Origin: Verrucomicrobiia bacterium | GTDB taxonomy: Bacteria > Verrucomicrobiota > Verrucomicrobiia > Limisphaerales > JADLHS01 | Assembly: GCA_023953615.1 (NCBI GenBank) | Contig: JAMLJH010000002.1 | Span: 976,492-1,040,491 of the forward strand | DNA: 64,000 bases | Direction of reading: 5' to 3' | Part shown: piece by piece, positions 20,645 through 28,741 of the stretch | Position numbering within the stretch: the stretch's first letter is position 1 | Layout: each line of letters opens with the position of its first letter | Notes under the pieces: generated by a model | The model's input: only the letters and a program-made list of their open reading frames with translations | Databases searched by the model: none | Told to the model about the DNA's origin: nothing | Program-made: the position numbers and the translations under genes

Positions 20645-21490
20645 TTGTTGAAAATACGCAAAGGAGTGTTTTTCTTGGGATTGGTATCTTGCTGCTGGCT
20701 TCTCAGTGCGGTGCTTGGGTTTGTCGCTTTAACGCGTGCGAAAAAATTCGGGCATCATGAGTCGCTTGGGAAGTATTGGATACTGGCTGGATTTCACAGT
20801 TTCTTTAGTGCGTTGTCAGTATTGGGGTTGTTTGTGACAGCCTTTTTCTACGCCAAATTTCAGGCTGTGGATAAACAGCAGATGAGAGAAGAGGCTGCGT
20901 CTATTCGCGCAAAGTTTGGAGAAGGGCAGGCTTATGATGTCGAAATGGCGAAACGCATTGGCAAGCGATTCCAATGGCAACTGAATGAAATCCGAAAGAA
21001 ATATCAATTGGCCGGGGCGGCGTTGACCAATCCGGTGATTCTTGATATGGCCGGGATAACCGATGTGGGTGAGATTGGGAATCGAATTGAAACCATTCAG
21101 GATTTCATTATTGCGTCTCGGGAACTGCGCGATTTCAGCAAAAACTCAACCGCGATTTACAAGTACGAGGTGAGTCGGCACGTTCTCTCTGAAACAGCGC
21201 GACAAGAGGTTCTCAAAGGGTTTCTGGATCGTACGGAAAAACTGAATCCAACAATCATTACAATGCGTGACGCCGAACTGCACAAATGCGACGCGATGCT
21301 GAAATTGTTAAAACTGTTGGAAAAAACATGGGGACAATGGGAATGGGATTCGGTCAAAGGTGGCGTGATATTCGACACTGATGCACAGACGAAAAATTAC
21401 GCTGCGCTTGTGGCTAAAATAGAAGCAGCAGAGACAAGAATGAATGAACTTCAAGACAAACTCGCTTCTCTCCAGCAAGCTACCAAGTGA
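20645..21490 (+). CDS. Uncharacterised membrane protein, orphan
   Basis: I recognise no family. Two hydrophobic segments near the N-terminus (about residues 8-30 and 45-68) predict membrane anchoring. The remainder (about 75-281) is charged and helix-rich with a coiled-coil-like end (KIEAAETRMNELQDKLASLQ). The frame opens with TTG at 20645. A second in-frame TTG at 20675 lies eight bases after AAAGGAG and may be the true start. Base composition is visibly more AT-rich than its neighbours, and it is bordered downstream by a cluster of repeats, which together suggest acquisition by transfer. Confidence 0.7.
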   Translation: MLKIRKGVFFLGLVSCCWLLSAVLGFVALTRAKKFGHHESLGKYWILAGFHSFFSALSVLGLFVTAFFYAKFQAVDKQQMREEAASIRAKFGEGQAYDVEMAKRIGKRFQWQLNEIRKKYQLAGAALTNPVILDMAGITDVGEIGNRIETIQDFIIASRELRDFSKNSTAIYKYEVSRHVLSETARQEVLKGFLDRTEKLNPTIITMRDAELHKCDAMLKLLKLLEKTWGQWEWDSVKGGVIFDTDAQTKNYAALVAKIEAAETRMNELQDKLASLQQATK

Positions 21491-21504
21491 GGTTGACGTT
21501 TGAA

Positions 21505-21722
21505 AATAGCCCGGCGTTTCAACGCCGGGCTATTGCCGGACGTTCCTTCGGAACTGCGGGTCGGGTGCCAACGCCATTGGCAGCGCCGTAGGCGCGGTAT
21601 ATTTGTAGTTACGGCGTAGTTGTTTGCTCAAGCTCCGTTAGGAGCGGCATGTTGTGTCGCTCCTAACGGAGCTTGAAAATTCTTTTGTGCTGGTTCTACA
21701 AATATGCCGCCCCTGACGGGGC
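21505..21722. repeat. Cluster of palindromic intergenic repeats
   Basis: Three structured pieces lie in tandem. First, a 14-bp perfect inverted repeat (21505-21518 with 21521-21534), which could also end the upstream transcript. Second, a 17-bp perfect stem (AAGCTCCGTTAGGAGCG at 21630-21646 with 21658-21674, 11-base loop). Third, an outer inverted pair with arms ATATTTGTAG (about 21599-21608) and CTACAAATAT (about 21696-21705), attached to GGCGCGG- and GCCCCTGACGGGGC-type hairpins. No coding frame is convincing here. Related GGAGGCGC/GGGGC hairpins occur at 53820-53946. Confidence 0.8.
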
Positions 21723-21731
21723 TGGGAAAAA

Positions 21732-22106
21732 TCATGCGCCGCTCTTCATCGGCCAGTTGGTGGCAACCATTTCTTTGTAGCCGCCAACGAGTGAGGCGAC
21801 GTTTTTGTAACCCATCTTTTGCGCGGCGTCGCAGGTCAGCGCCGAACGAAATCCGCCGCCGCAATACATGATGATTTCCGTGTTCTTATCGGGATAAAGC
21901 TTTTCCAGATCGCGCTCGAAAATTCCCTTGCCCAGATGCGCGGCGGCGGCGGCATGACCGGCGTTCCATTCGTGGTCTTCGCGCACATCCAGCAACACGA
22001 CCGTGGGATGGGCCGCGAGCCGGGCGCGGGCTTCGACAGCGCTGATTTCCGTGGCGCGCTTTTTGGCGTCGCTGACGAGGGCGAGAAAACCGGGTGAATG
22101 ATCCAT
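21732..22106 (-). CDS. Rhodanese-like domain protein
   Basis: Single rhodanese domain of 124 aa, probably a cytoplasmic sulfur carrier or persulfide-handling protein. The active-site loop is CGGGFRSA with Cys82. The domain also has LLDVREDHEWNAGH (DVRE signature) and GYKNVASLVGGY. No signal peptide is present. The partner that supplies sulfur is not evident in the neighbourhood. It is divergent from proA and follows the repeat cluster. Confidence 0.9.
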   Translation of the reverse strand: MDHSPGFLALVSDAKKRATEISAVEARARLAAHPTVVLLDVREDHEWNAGHAAAAAHLGKGIFERDLEKLYPDKNTEIIMYCGGGFRSALTCDAAQKMGYKNVASLVGGYKEMVATNWPMKSGA

Positions 22107-22146
22107 GCGGGCAAAGTAAGCCGGGCACGATTGCGGTCAACGAAAT

Positions 22147-22214
22147 TAACCGCGGATGAACGCAGATGGATCGTCTGCCAAAATTCGTGTCAATGCGTGT
22201 TTATTCGTGGTTGA
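22147..22214. repeat. Probable dispersed intergenic repeat upstream of proA
   Basis: The stretch begins TAACCGCGGATGAACGCAGA and continues with ATTCGTGT, AATGCGTGT and ATTCGTGGTTGA. From memory, very similar strings are scattered between genes in Verrucomicrobiota and Planctomycetota genomes. Only one copy is in this window, so the call rests on resemblance, not on internal repetition. Confidence 0.4.
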
Positions 22215-22272
22215 AGTCCTCACCTGCGGATTCGTGCCTTTTCATCCGAGTGATTTGCTCTATGCTGCGGTC

Positions 22273-23547
22273 ATGACTTTGCTTGAGCAAATGACGCAAC
22301 TCGCGCGGCAGGCCAAAGCGGCTTCGCGAGAACTCGCCCGGCTCTCGACGACTGAGAAAAACAACATCTTGATCGCCATGGCCGGCGCGATTGAGTCGAG
22401 CGCCGCGACCATCAAGCGCGCCAACGCGTTGGACATGGATTTTGGTGCCAAGTCCAATTTGTCCAAGGCAATGTTGGACCGTTTGCGGTTGGACGACAAA
22501 CGCATTGCGGGCATGGCCAAAGGGCTGCGCGAAGTGGCGGCGTTGCCGGACCCCGTTGGCCGGATTTTAGCCGAACGCGAGCGTCCGAATGGTCTGAAAC
22601 TGCAAAAAGTTTCCACGCCGATTGGAGTGGTGGTGATTATTTATGAGTCGCGCCCGAACGTCACCGCCGATGCGGCCAGCTTGTGTTTCAAGTCTGGAAA
22701 CGCGACGATTTTGCGCGGCGGCAAGGAGGCCTTACATTCCAACCAAGCCATTGCCACGGCGATGATTGCGGCCGGGCGGCGAACCCATGCGGCTTTTCCC
22801 GAGCACGCGATTCAGGTCGTGCCCGTCACGGATCGGGAAGCGATTCCCGCGTTGCTCTCGTTGACGCAATACGTGGACCTTTGCATGCCGCGCGGCGGCG
22901 AGGGCCTGATTCGCGCCGTGACCGAGTGCAGCAAGGTGCCGGTCATCAAACATTACAAGGGCGTCTGTCATGTCTTCGTGGATGCCGATGCCGATCTCAA
23001 CATGGCGGAGGAAATTGTGTTTAACGCAAAGACGCAACGTCCCGGTGTCTGCAACGCGGCGGAGACGCTGTTGGTGGATCGCAGTATTGCGACCGTTTTT
23101 TTACCGCGGATTGACCGGCGTCTGGCCGAGCAGAAAGTGCAATTGCGCACGGATGCGGCAAGCGGTGACGTGTTGCGGCCCGCGCATTGCGTTTCGCAGC
23201 CCGCCCAGGAATCCGATTGGTCCACCGAATACAACGATTACATCATGAACGTGCGGGTGGTGGATGGCGTGCAAGGGGCGATTGACCACATCAACCATTA
23301 CGGCTCGGCGCACTCGGACAGCATCGTGACCGGCAACGAAGCGCACGCGAAACGTTTCTTGAACGAGGTGGACAGCGCGACGGTTTATTGGAATGCGTCC
23401 ACGCGATTCACGGACGGCGGTGAGTTCGGGATGGGTGCGGAAATCGGTATCAGCACGGACAAGATTGGCGCGCGCGGACCAATGGGTTTGGAGGAGTTGA
23501 CCAGTTACAAATGGCTCGGCTTGGGAAGCGGTCAGATTCGTTACTGA
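22273..23547 (+). CDS. proA: Glutamate-5-semialdehyde dehydrogenase (gamma-glutamyl phosphate reductase)
   Basis: NADPH-dependent second step of proline synthesis, converting gamma-glutamyl phosphate to glutamate semialdehyde. The aldehyde dehydrogenase fold shows the family signatures GVVVIIYESRPNVT, SGNATILRGGKEA and, at the catalytic Cys, RPGVCNAAETLLVD. The C-terminal GGEFGMGAEIGIST and GPMGLEELTSYKW blocks are intact. The ATG at 22273 gives the normal 424-aa length; the frame is open back to 22156, but that part covers the intergenic repeat. The stop overlaps the end of the convergent metalloprotease gene by seven bases. proB is not in the window. Confidence 0.96.
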   Translation: MTLLEQMTQLARQAKAASRELARLSTTEKNNILIAMAGAIESSAATIKRANALDMDFGAKSNLSKAMLDRLRLDDKRIAGMAKGLREVAALPDPVGRILAERERPNGLKLQKVSTPIGVVVIIYESRPNVTADAASLCFKSGNATILRGGKEALHSNQAIATAMIAAGRRTHAAFPEHAIQVVPVTDREAIPALLSLTQYVDLCMPRGGEGLIRAVTECSKVPVIKHYKGVCHVFVDADADLNMAEEIVFNAKTQRPGVCNAAETLLVDRSIATVFLPRIDRRLAEQKVQLRTDAASGDVLRPAHCVSQPAQESDWSTEYNDYIMNVRVVDGVQGAIDHINHYGSAHSDSIVTGNEAHAKRFLNEVDSATVYWNASTRFTDGGEFGMGAEIGISTDKIGARGPMGLEELTSYKWLGLGSGQIRY

Positions 23548-24545
23548 CGCCGACCCCGACGCAACCACACGCCGGCCAGTAACAACAATCCCATCACGCT
23601 GGGTTCGGGCACGAGCGTATAACCGAGGGCGTGGAACGCTTGCAGATCGGCTTCCGTCACCGTCATAAGTTCGCCCGGACTGAGCGTGGGATCCATGAGG
23701 CCGAAACCGGGGACCGCCTGCCAGTGACTGGCTTGATAACCGTCGCCGTAGGTGATGCCGGTTGAAAAAAACGCCAGCGCGGTCGCGCCTCCATCCAGAG
23801 ACAGGTATTTGGGACGATTATCGGCCGTGTAATCGGTGGCGCTCAGGGAGAAACTTTCTTCGGAGTAACGGAACAAATCCAGCAGGTTGGAGCTGAACGC
23901 CGAGTCCGGCAGTACGCCCCCGAGTTGATCCACGTCATCCACGCCGCTGATGAAACCCAGCGCGTGACCCAGTTCGTGCATGGCCGCACCGATGAAATCA
24001 AACTGGCCGAACCCGATGCCGTCCGTGCGGTTGAAATCAAAGTTCAGGTCCGAATTAAAATAAATCGTGGCATCCGTGAGGGTGACCCCGGTTAACAGCC
24101 CCAGCGCTTTGGCGTTGGCCGTCGTCAGCCCCACGCGATCCATCGTATCCAGATAAGGAATGGCGCTGTTGACGCCGTTGGGGTTGTTGCTGGTGTGATT
24201 GATCAAACGGGTATAGCTCGTGACCGGCGTGGCCGCTGGGGTCGCCGCGTGCGCAGTGGCCAGCGCGCCTTGCGTTTCCGCATAAGAATACTCCCGAAAC
24301 TCGCTGCCGGTTTGCGCCACGACCTGACTGCCAAGCGAACTATAACCGATTTCGATGTTGAGGGTGATGTCGTTGGCCAGGAGTGCAGACCAGCGATTGG
24401 CCGCACTGGTGAAACCGTCCAACACCACCTGCGGCAGGTCCGAATCGTGAATGAGATTGAACACGACATTGCCGCGCGCCGAGGGCAGCAATCCGCCAGC
24501 GATGAGCATCGCCAGTACACCACGGTGTGACCACGATTGGAGCAT
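23541..24545 (-). CDS. PEP-CTERM metalloprotease (HELGH type)
   Basis: Predicted exported zinc protease sorted by an exosortase. An N-terminal hydrophobic segment (about 9-24, ending SARG) is the signal peptide. The zinc site is HELGH at 190-194, followed by ALGF, in a domain that resembles the NF038122-type PEP-CTERM metalloproteases (from memory). The C-terminus is a textbook PEP-CTERM tail: VPEP, a hydrophobic helix and RRGRRQ. The exosortase that would process it is not in the window. It ends seven bases inside proA on the opposite strand. Confidence 0.9.
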   Translation of the reverse strand: MLQSWSHRGVLAMLIAGGLLPSARGNVVFNLIHDSDLPQVVLDGFTSAANRWSALLANDITLNIEIGYSSLGSQVVAQTGSEFREYSYAETQGALATAHAATPAATPVTSYTRLINHTSNNPNGVNSAIPYLDTMDRVGLTTANAKALGLLTGVTLTDATIYFNSDLNFDFNRTDGIGFGQFDFIGAAMHELGHALGFISGVDDVDQLGGVLPDSAFSSNLLDLFRYSEESFSLSATDYTADNRPKYLSLDGGATALAFFSTGITYGDGYQASHWQAVPGFGLMDPTLSPGELMTVTEADLQAFHALGYTLVPEPSVMGLLLLAGVWLRRGRRQ

Positions 24546-24620
24546 ACGACTAAATCCCGGGTTTGACGGAACGCCAAAAGTCTGATGGAAAAGGACCGCC
24601 GCGACAACGGAAACTTTTGG

Positions 24621-24698
24621 CTAATTTGAGGGCTGCAATTTGCCAATGGCGGTGCGCACAAAATGCCGCAGGCTCATCGTCGTATGGTCTTCGATCAT
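24621..24698 (-). other. Possible 25-residue ORF or gene remnant
   Basis: A short frame opens with ATG and reads MIEDHTTMSLRHFVRTAIGK before a few more residues and TAG. The composition looks protein-like, but there is no upstream extension (a stop lies shortly before) and no ribosome site worth naming. It may be a small gene or the decayed end of one. The rest of the 257-base gap between the metalloprotease and lysS holds nothing I can identify. Confidence 0.2.
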
Positions 24699-24802
24699 GC
24701 CGATTTCAACGCGCGGGCTCCGCGGCGGTCAGGTTGGGATTAAGTTTTGGCGCTCGCCGGTTGAGAGCGGGATAGGGACAAGCCAAGCTCTACTCCAATG
24801 GG

Positions 24803-26449
24803 TTATTTCGGCTTCAATTGCGGGAACAGGATGACGTCCCGGATGCTTTCCTGTCCGAGCAACATCATGCAAAGTCGGTCAATGCCGATACCAATACCGC
24901 CCGCCGGCGGCATCCCATGTTCGAGCGCGACGAGGAAATCTTCGTCGAGCTTTTGTTGTTCGCCGCCGGCTTGATGTTCCAGCGTGGTGCGTTGCTGGAT
25001 GGGATCGTTCTGTTCCGTGTAGCCAGGTGAAATCTCTTGTCCGTTGATGCAGCACTCGAAAACTTCAACCGTGGTTGGATCGTCAGGAGAGAGTTTCGCC
25101 AGCGGCACAAGCTCTTTCGGCAAGTGTGTTACAAAGGTTGGTTGAATCAAAGTTGGTTCGATCAGCTTCTCGAACACCGCGCCGGTCACTTCAAAATCTT
25201 CGTAGCCTTTGGCGATGTCACCTTCCAGCTTCAAGTCTTCGATGGCGCGGCGACGGCGTTCCTCCGGCGTGACCTCGAACCAATCATTGCCCGCGACGGC
25301 GCGGACGAGGTCTTTGTATTTGGCGCGCTTCCATGGAGGGGTAAGGTCAATTACCTTCTCATCACGTTTCTCTAAATCGGACGAAGGGAGAATGTTCACT
25401 ACATCCTCGGCTGTTTTCCCGCTTTCAGTGGCCGCGGCCACAACAGTCCGTGCTGGAGATATTTTCTCGTGTTTGATCACCAGCGTTCCCAAAACTTTCT
25501 GCGCTACATGACAAATAAGCGATTGCACCAGTTCCATCATCGTCGCGTAATCGCCGAACGCCTGATACGCTTCCAACATGGTGAACTCGGGATTGTGGCG
25601 GCGGGAGAGGCCCTCGTTGCGGAAGTTCTTGCCGATCTCGAACAGCTTATCAATGCCGCCCACGAGCAGTCGCTTGTGATACAGTTCAATCGCGATGCGC
25701 AGATAAAATTCACAGCCGAGTGCGTTGTGAAAGGTCTTGAACGGTTGCGCCGCCGCACCGCCGGGAATTGCCTGCATCGCGGGCGTCTCGACTTCCACGT
25801 AGCCGCGACTGTGAAAGAACTGGCGGATTTCGTGGATGATGGCGCTGCGTTTCAGGAACACGTCCTTCACGTCGGGATTCGCGATCAAATCCAGATAGCG
25901 CTGGCGATAGCGGATTTCCGTGTCTTCCAAACCGTGCCATTTCGCAGGTGGCGGACGCAGGGCTTTGGCGAGAATGACGAATGGCGGTGGCGGCGACGCC
26001 TCGTCGCCGGATGGTTGCGAGGGCGTAACCGCTTCTCCCGAAGGCTGCGCGGGCGCAGCCGGTACGCCGCCGAGTTTGATGCTTGGCTCGCCAGTCTTGG
26101 TGCGGAACAGCGTGCCGGTCACGCCGATGAAATCGCCCAAGTCAAGATGTGTGAACGTGTGCCAATGTTCGTCGCCCAAGACATTTTTCTGCGCGTAAAC
26201 CTGGATGCGGCCGGATTGATCGCGCACGTCAATGAACATGGATTTGCCCATTTCACGATGCGCGGTGATGCGTCCCGCCACCGCGACCCGATAGCCTTCC
26301 GGGAATTGTCCCGATTCAAAACCATCGCGGGTTTCTTTGCACTGGTGATCGGGCGTAAATTTGTTCTTAAACGGATCAATTCCTTTGGCTCTCAGAGCCT
26401 CCAACTTGGCGCGGCGTTGTTCAATCAGCGAATTCGTATCATCCATCAT
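24803..26449 (-). CDS. lysS: Lysyl-tRNA synthetase, class II, with a small in-frame insertion
   Basis: Charges tRNA-Lys. An N-terminal OB-fold anticodon domain is followed by the class II core with motif 2 (FRNEGLSRRHNPEFT) and motif 3 (GGIGIGIDRLC). At 548 aa it is longer than the usual ~500. About 30 residues (127-156) rich in Pro, Gly and Ser sit between the OB fold and the conserved FVILAKALRP segment, with an internal QPSGEAVTP/QPSGDEASP duplication. Start could be the first or second ATG (26449 or 26446). The window also contains its likely substrate, tRNA-Lys(TTT). Confidence 0.96.
   Translation of the reverse strand: MMDDTNSLIEQRRAKLEALRAKGIDPFKNKFTPDHQCKETRDGFESGQFPEGYRVAVAGRITAHREMGKSMFIDVRDQSGRIQVYAQKNVLGDEHWHTFTHLDLGDFIGVTGTLFRTKTGEPSIKLGGVPAAPAQPSGEAVTPSQPSGDEASPPPPFVILAKALRPPPAKWHGLEDTEIRYRQRYLDLIANPDVKDVFLKRSAIIHEIRQFFHSRGYVEVETPAMQAIPGGAAAQPFKTFHNALGCEFYLRIAIELYHKRLLVGGIDKLFEIGKNFRNEGLSRRHNPEFTMLEAYQAFGDYATMMELVQSLICHVAQKVLGTLVIKHEKISPARTVVAAATESGKTAEDVVNILPSSDLEKRDEKVIDLTPPWKRAKYKDLVRAVAGNDWFEVTPEERRRRAIEDLKLEGDIAKGYEDFEVTGAVFEKLIEPTLIQPTFVTHLPKELVPLAKLSPDDPTTVEVFECCINGQEISPGYTEQNDPIQQRTTLEHQAGGEQQKLDEDFLVALEHGMPPAGGIGIGIDRLCMMLLGQESIRDVILFPQLKPK
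25982..26071. repeat. In-frame repeat insertion within lysS
   Basis: The coding strand contains a hairpin (GGCGAC/GTCGCC around GAGGC) next to two degenerate ~30-bp direct repeats that both encode QPSG-(D)EA. The insertion lies between the anticodon domain and the catalytic core, in a place where other LysRS proteins have a short linker. Its DNA is unlike the leuS elements. Confidence 0.55.
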
Positions 26450-26677
26450 GCCGTTGCTAATAGAACCTGAACTTCACCTGAAAACCAAGCAGGGAATCAG
26501 GTCGGGCGAAAGCGTCGGGCGAAAATATCAACTTTGCGGCGGCAGCGGGCACAAAGTTGAAAAAATGGAATGAAGATAGCTGAACTTCAGGCATAATGGA
26601 GTTTCGGGGTAGGGCGGGCCTCCAGATTTGAGACTGGAGCGTGCCAGGGAAACAGCCCGGTCCGGTGGAAAGTTGTA

Positions 26678-28714
26678 TTGAAGAAAAGTTGTTCAAGTCG
26701 TTGGGGGTGTATCGGGGCGAAGTTGTGGCTCATGCTGTTGCTGACGTTGGGGACGACGTCCGTACGCGCGGCGGTCTTGTTAAGCGAGGAGTTTGATTAT
26801 CCCAATGGTCCGATTGCCATCGTCAGTGATGGATCGTGGAACACTCATGGTGGGACGAGTGGCCAAATCATGGTCACGAACGCCGCCGTGTTACTGCAGA
26901 GCGCCGATTCGGAGGACGTGAACACGCTGGTGGGCGGGCAACCGTATCCGGCTTCGGACGACACGATTCTCTACGTGGGTTGCACCGTCAATTTTTCCAC
27001 CCTGCCGACACTGAACGGAGGATACTTTGCCCATCTTAAAGGCGGAGGCACTCTCTTTCGCGCCAAATTGTTCGCCCTCAGAGCGGATGCGCCGGTCGGA
27101 AAATTTCGGATCGGGATTGCCAATGGCAGCAATACACCAAGCGCCATCGCGCCTGCTGATTTGCAGTTGAACACGGATTATCGCCTGTATCTGCGCTACG
27201 TGGTGAATACGAGCGTCGCCACGCTATGGGTTGAACCGGATTCGGAAATGGCTCCATCCGTCACCGCCACGGATGCCGTCAGTAACACGACGATTACTTC
27301 CTTCGCCTTGCGAGAGGATAGCGGCATTGGTGGCCTGGCGTTAAGCTCGTTGCGCATTGGGACGAGTTTTGCCGACGTGTACACGGGGCCGAACTCCATT
27401 CCGCCGACGTTCGTTCGTCAGCCGGTGAGCGTCGCGGCAATTGTTGGCGGCGTCGCGGTTTTCAGCGCGGAAGCGGTCGGTAGCGCGCCGTTGCAGTATC
27501 AGTGGCACTTTGACGATCTCATCATTTCCGACGCCACGAACAGCACCTTGCTGCTGGCGTCGGTGGCGACCAATCACGCGGGCCGCTACAGCGTCACCGT
27601 CGCCAACCCGGGCGGAGCCACCAACAGCCTGGAGGCGTTGCTGACCATCATTCCGCCCAACGCCAGTGGGACGTTGACCGTGGTTCATTACAATGTGAAG
27701 GGAAACTTCGCCTCGGACTGGACGACCAACGCTCCGCAAGTCCAGGCTATCGCGCGGCAATTGCGTTATCTCCAGCCGGATATCATCACGCTCAATGAGA
27801 TTCCGAACGGTTCGCGGTTTGAAATGACGAACTGGATGGCCGCGTTCTTCCCGACGCATTACCTGGCGGTCAGCCCGGGCACGGATGGAGTGTTGCGGAG
27901 TGGCGTCATCAGCCGCTTTCCCTTCGTGAGCAGCAATTCGTGGCTGGCTGGCGCGAGTCTGACGAACTACGGCTACGAAGGCACCTTCACGCGGGATTTG
28001 TTTGAAACGGAGATTTTGGTGCCGGGAGCGACCGAGCCGTTGCACGTTTTCACCACGCATTTGAAATCGGCGGCAGACGCCGACAGCCAAAGACGCCGCG
28101 CCGCCGAGTGCAGCGCCATTTCCAATTTCTTCGCGACGATATTTCTTCCCACCAATGGATTCCACGCCTATTTGCTCACGGGCGATTTGAATGAGGATAT
28201 TGATTTGCCGATGAGTCAGAATTTGCAGGCGATCCAGCGGCTCACCAATAATTCCCGCCTGACTTTGACCACGCCGTTGAACCCGTTTGCGCTGACCCGA
28301 TTCACCCATTCCATTCAAGGCTCATTGGACGCGCGCTTTGACTACGTTCTGCCGAACGGGTTGCTTGCGTCGAACATCGTCGGCAGTCAGGTGTTTCGCA
28401 CGGATCTGCTGCCGCTGCCTTTGCCGCCCGAGCTGAACCATGACGACGACTTGGTCGCCTCCGATCATTTACCGGTGGTGACGGTCTTTCGTTATCCTGA
28501 TCCACCGCTGGCGGTTTCGCTCAGCGTCAACGCGCATACGGTCACCTTGACCTGGCCCGCGTTGATGGGACGCGCTTTTCGCGTCGAGGCCAGTCCAGAC
28601 CTGAGCGCTTGGAACGTCGTGGCGGGCGAATTGACCGCGACGCAGGTGCAGACGACCTGGACCGCGCCCGCAACCGTGGACGCGCAATTTTATCGGGTTA
28701 TCCGCTTGCCGTGA
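26678..28714 (+). CDS. Secreted endonuclease/exonuclease/phosphatase-family protein with Ig-like domain
   Basis: Exported hydrolase of the EEP fold (DNase I/sphingomyelinase superfamily). A signal peptide is visible (basic start, hydrophobic about 15-30, ending VRAA). Residues about 35-230 are a beta-rich LamG-like region, followed by an Ig-like domain (about 245-325) with YQWHF and AGRYSVTV. The EEP domain (about 330-605) has the expected catalytic blocks: VVHYNVKGN, TLNEIP, FTTHLKS, LTGDLNED and SDHLPVV. A C-terminal module of about 68 residues ends in FYRVIRLP. The start is TTG at 26678; later ATGs would remove the basic signal region. Substrate could be extracellular DNA or a phosphodiester lipid. 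Confidence 0.85.
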   Translation: MKKSCSSRWGCIGAKLWLMLLLTLGTTSVRAAVLLSEEFDYPNGPIAIVSDGSWNTHGGTSGQIMVTNAAVLLQSADSEDVNTLVGGQPYPASDDTILYVGCTVNFSTLPTLNGGYFAHLKGGGTLFRAKLFALRADAPVGKFRIGIANGSNTPSAIAPADLQLNTDYRLYLRYVVNTSVATLWVEPDSEMAPSVTATDAVSNTTITSFALREDSGIGGLALSSLRIGTSFADVYTGPNSIPPTFVRQPVSVAAIVGGVAVFSAEAVGSAPLQYQWHFDDLIISDATNSTLLLASVATNHAGRYSVTVANPGGATNSLEALLTIIPPNASGTLTVVHYNVKGNFASDWTTNAPQVQAIARQLRYLQPDIITLNEIPNGSRFEMTNWMAAFFPTHYLAVSPGTDGVLRSGVISRFPFVSSNSWLAGASLTNYGYEGTFTRDLFETEILVPGATEPLHVFTTHLKSAADADSQRRRAAECSAISNFFATIFLPTNGFHAYLLTGDLNEDIDLPMSQNLQAIQRLTNNSRLTLTTPLNPFALTRFTHSIQGSLDARFDYVLPNGLLASNIVGSQVFRTDLLPLPLPPELNHDDDLVASDHLPVVTVFRYPDPPLAVSLSVNAHTVTLTWPALMGRAFRVEASPDLSAWNVVAGELTATQVQTTWTAPATVDAQFYRVIRLP

Positions 28715-28741
28715 TTGCGGATGGGTCGCGGCTGGCGGCGC

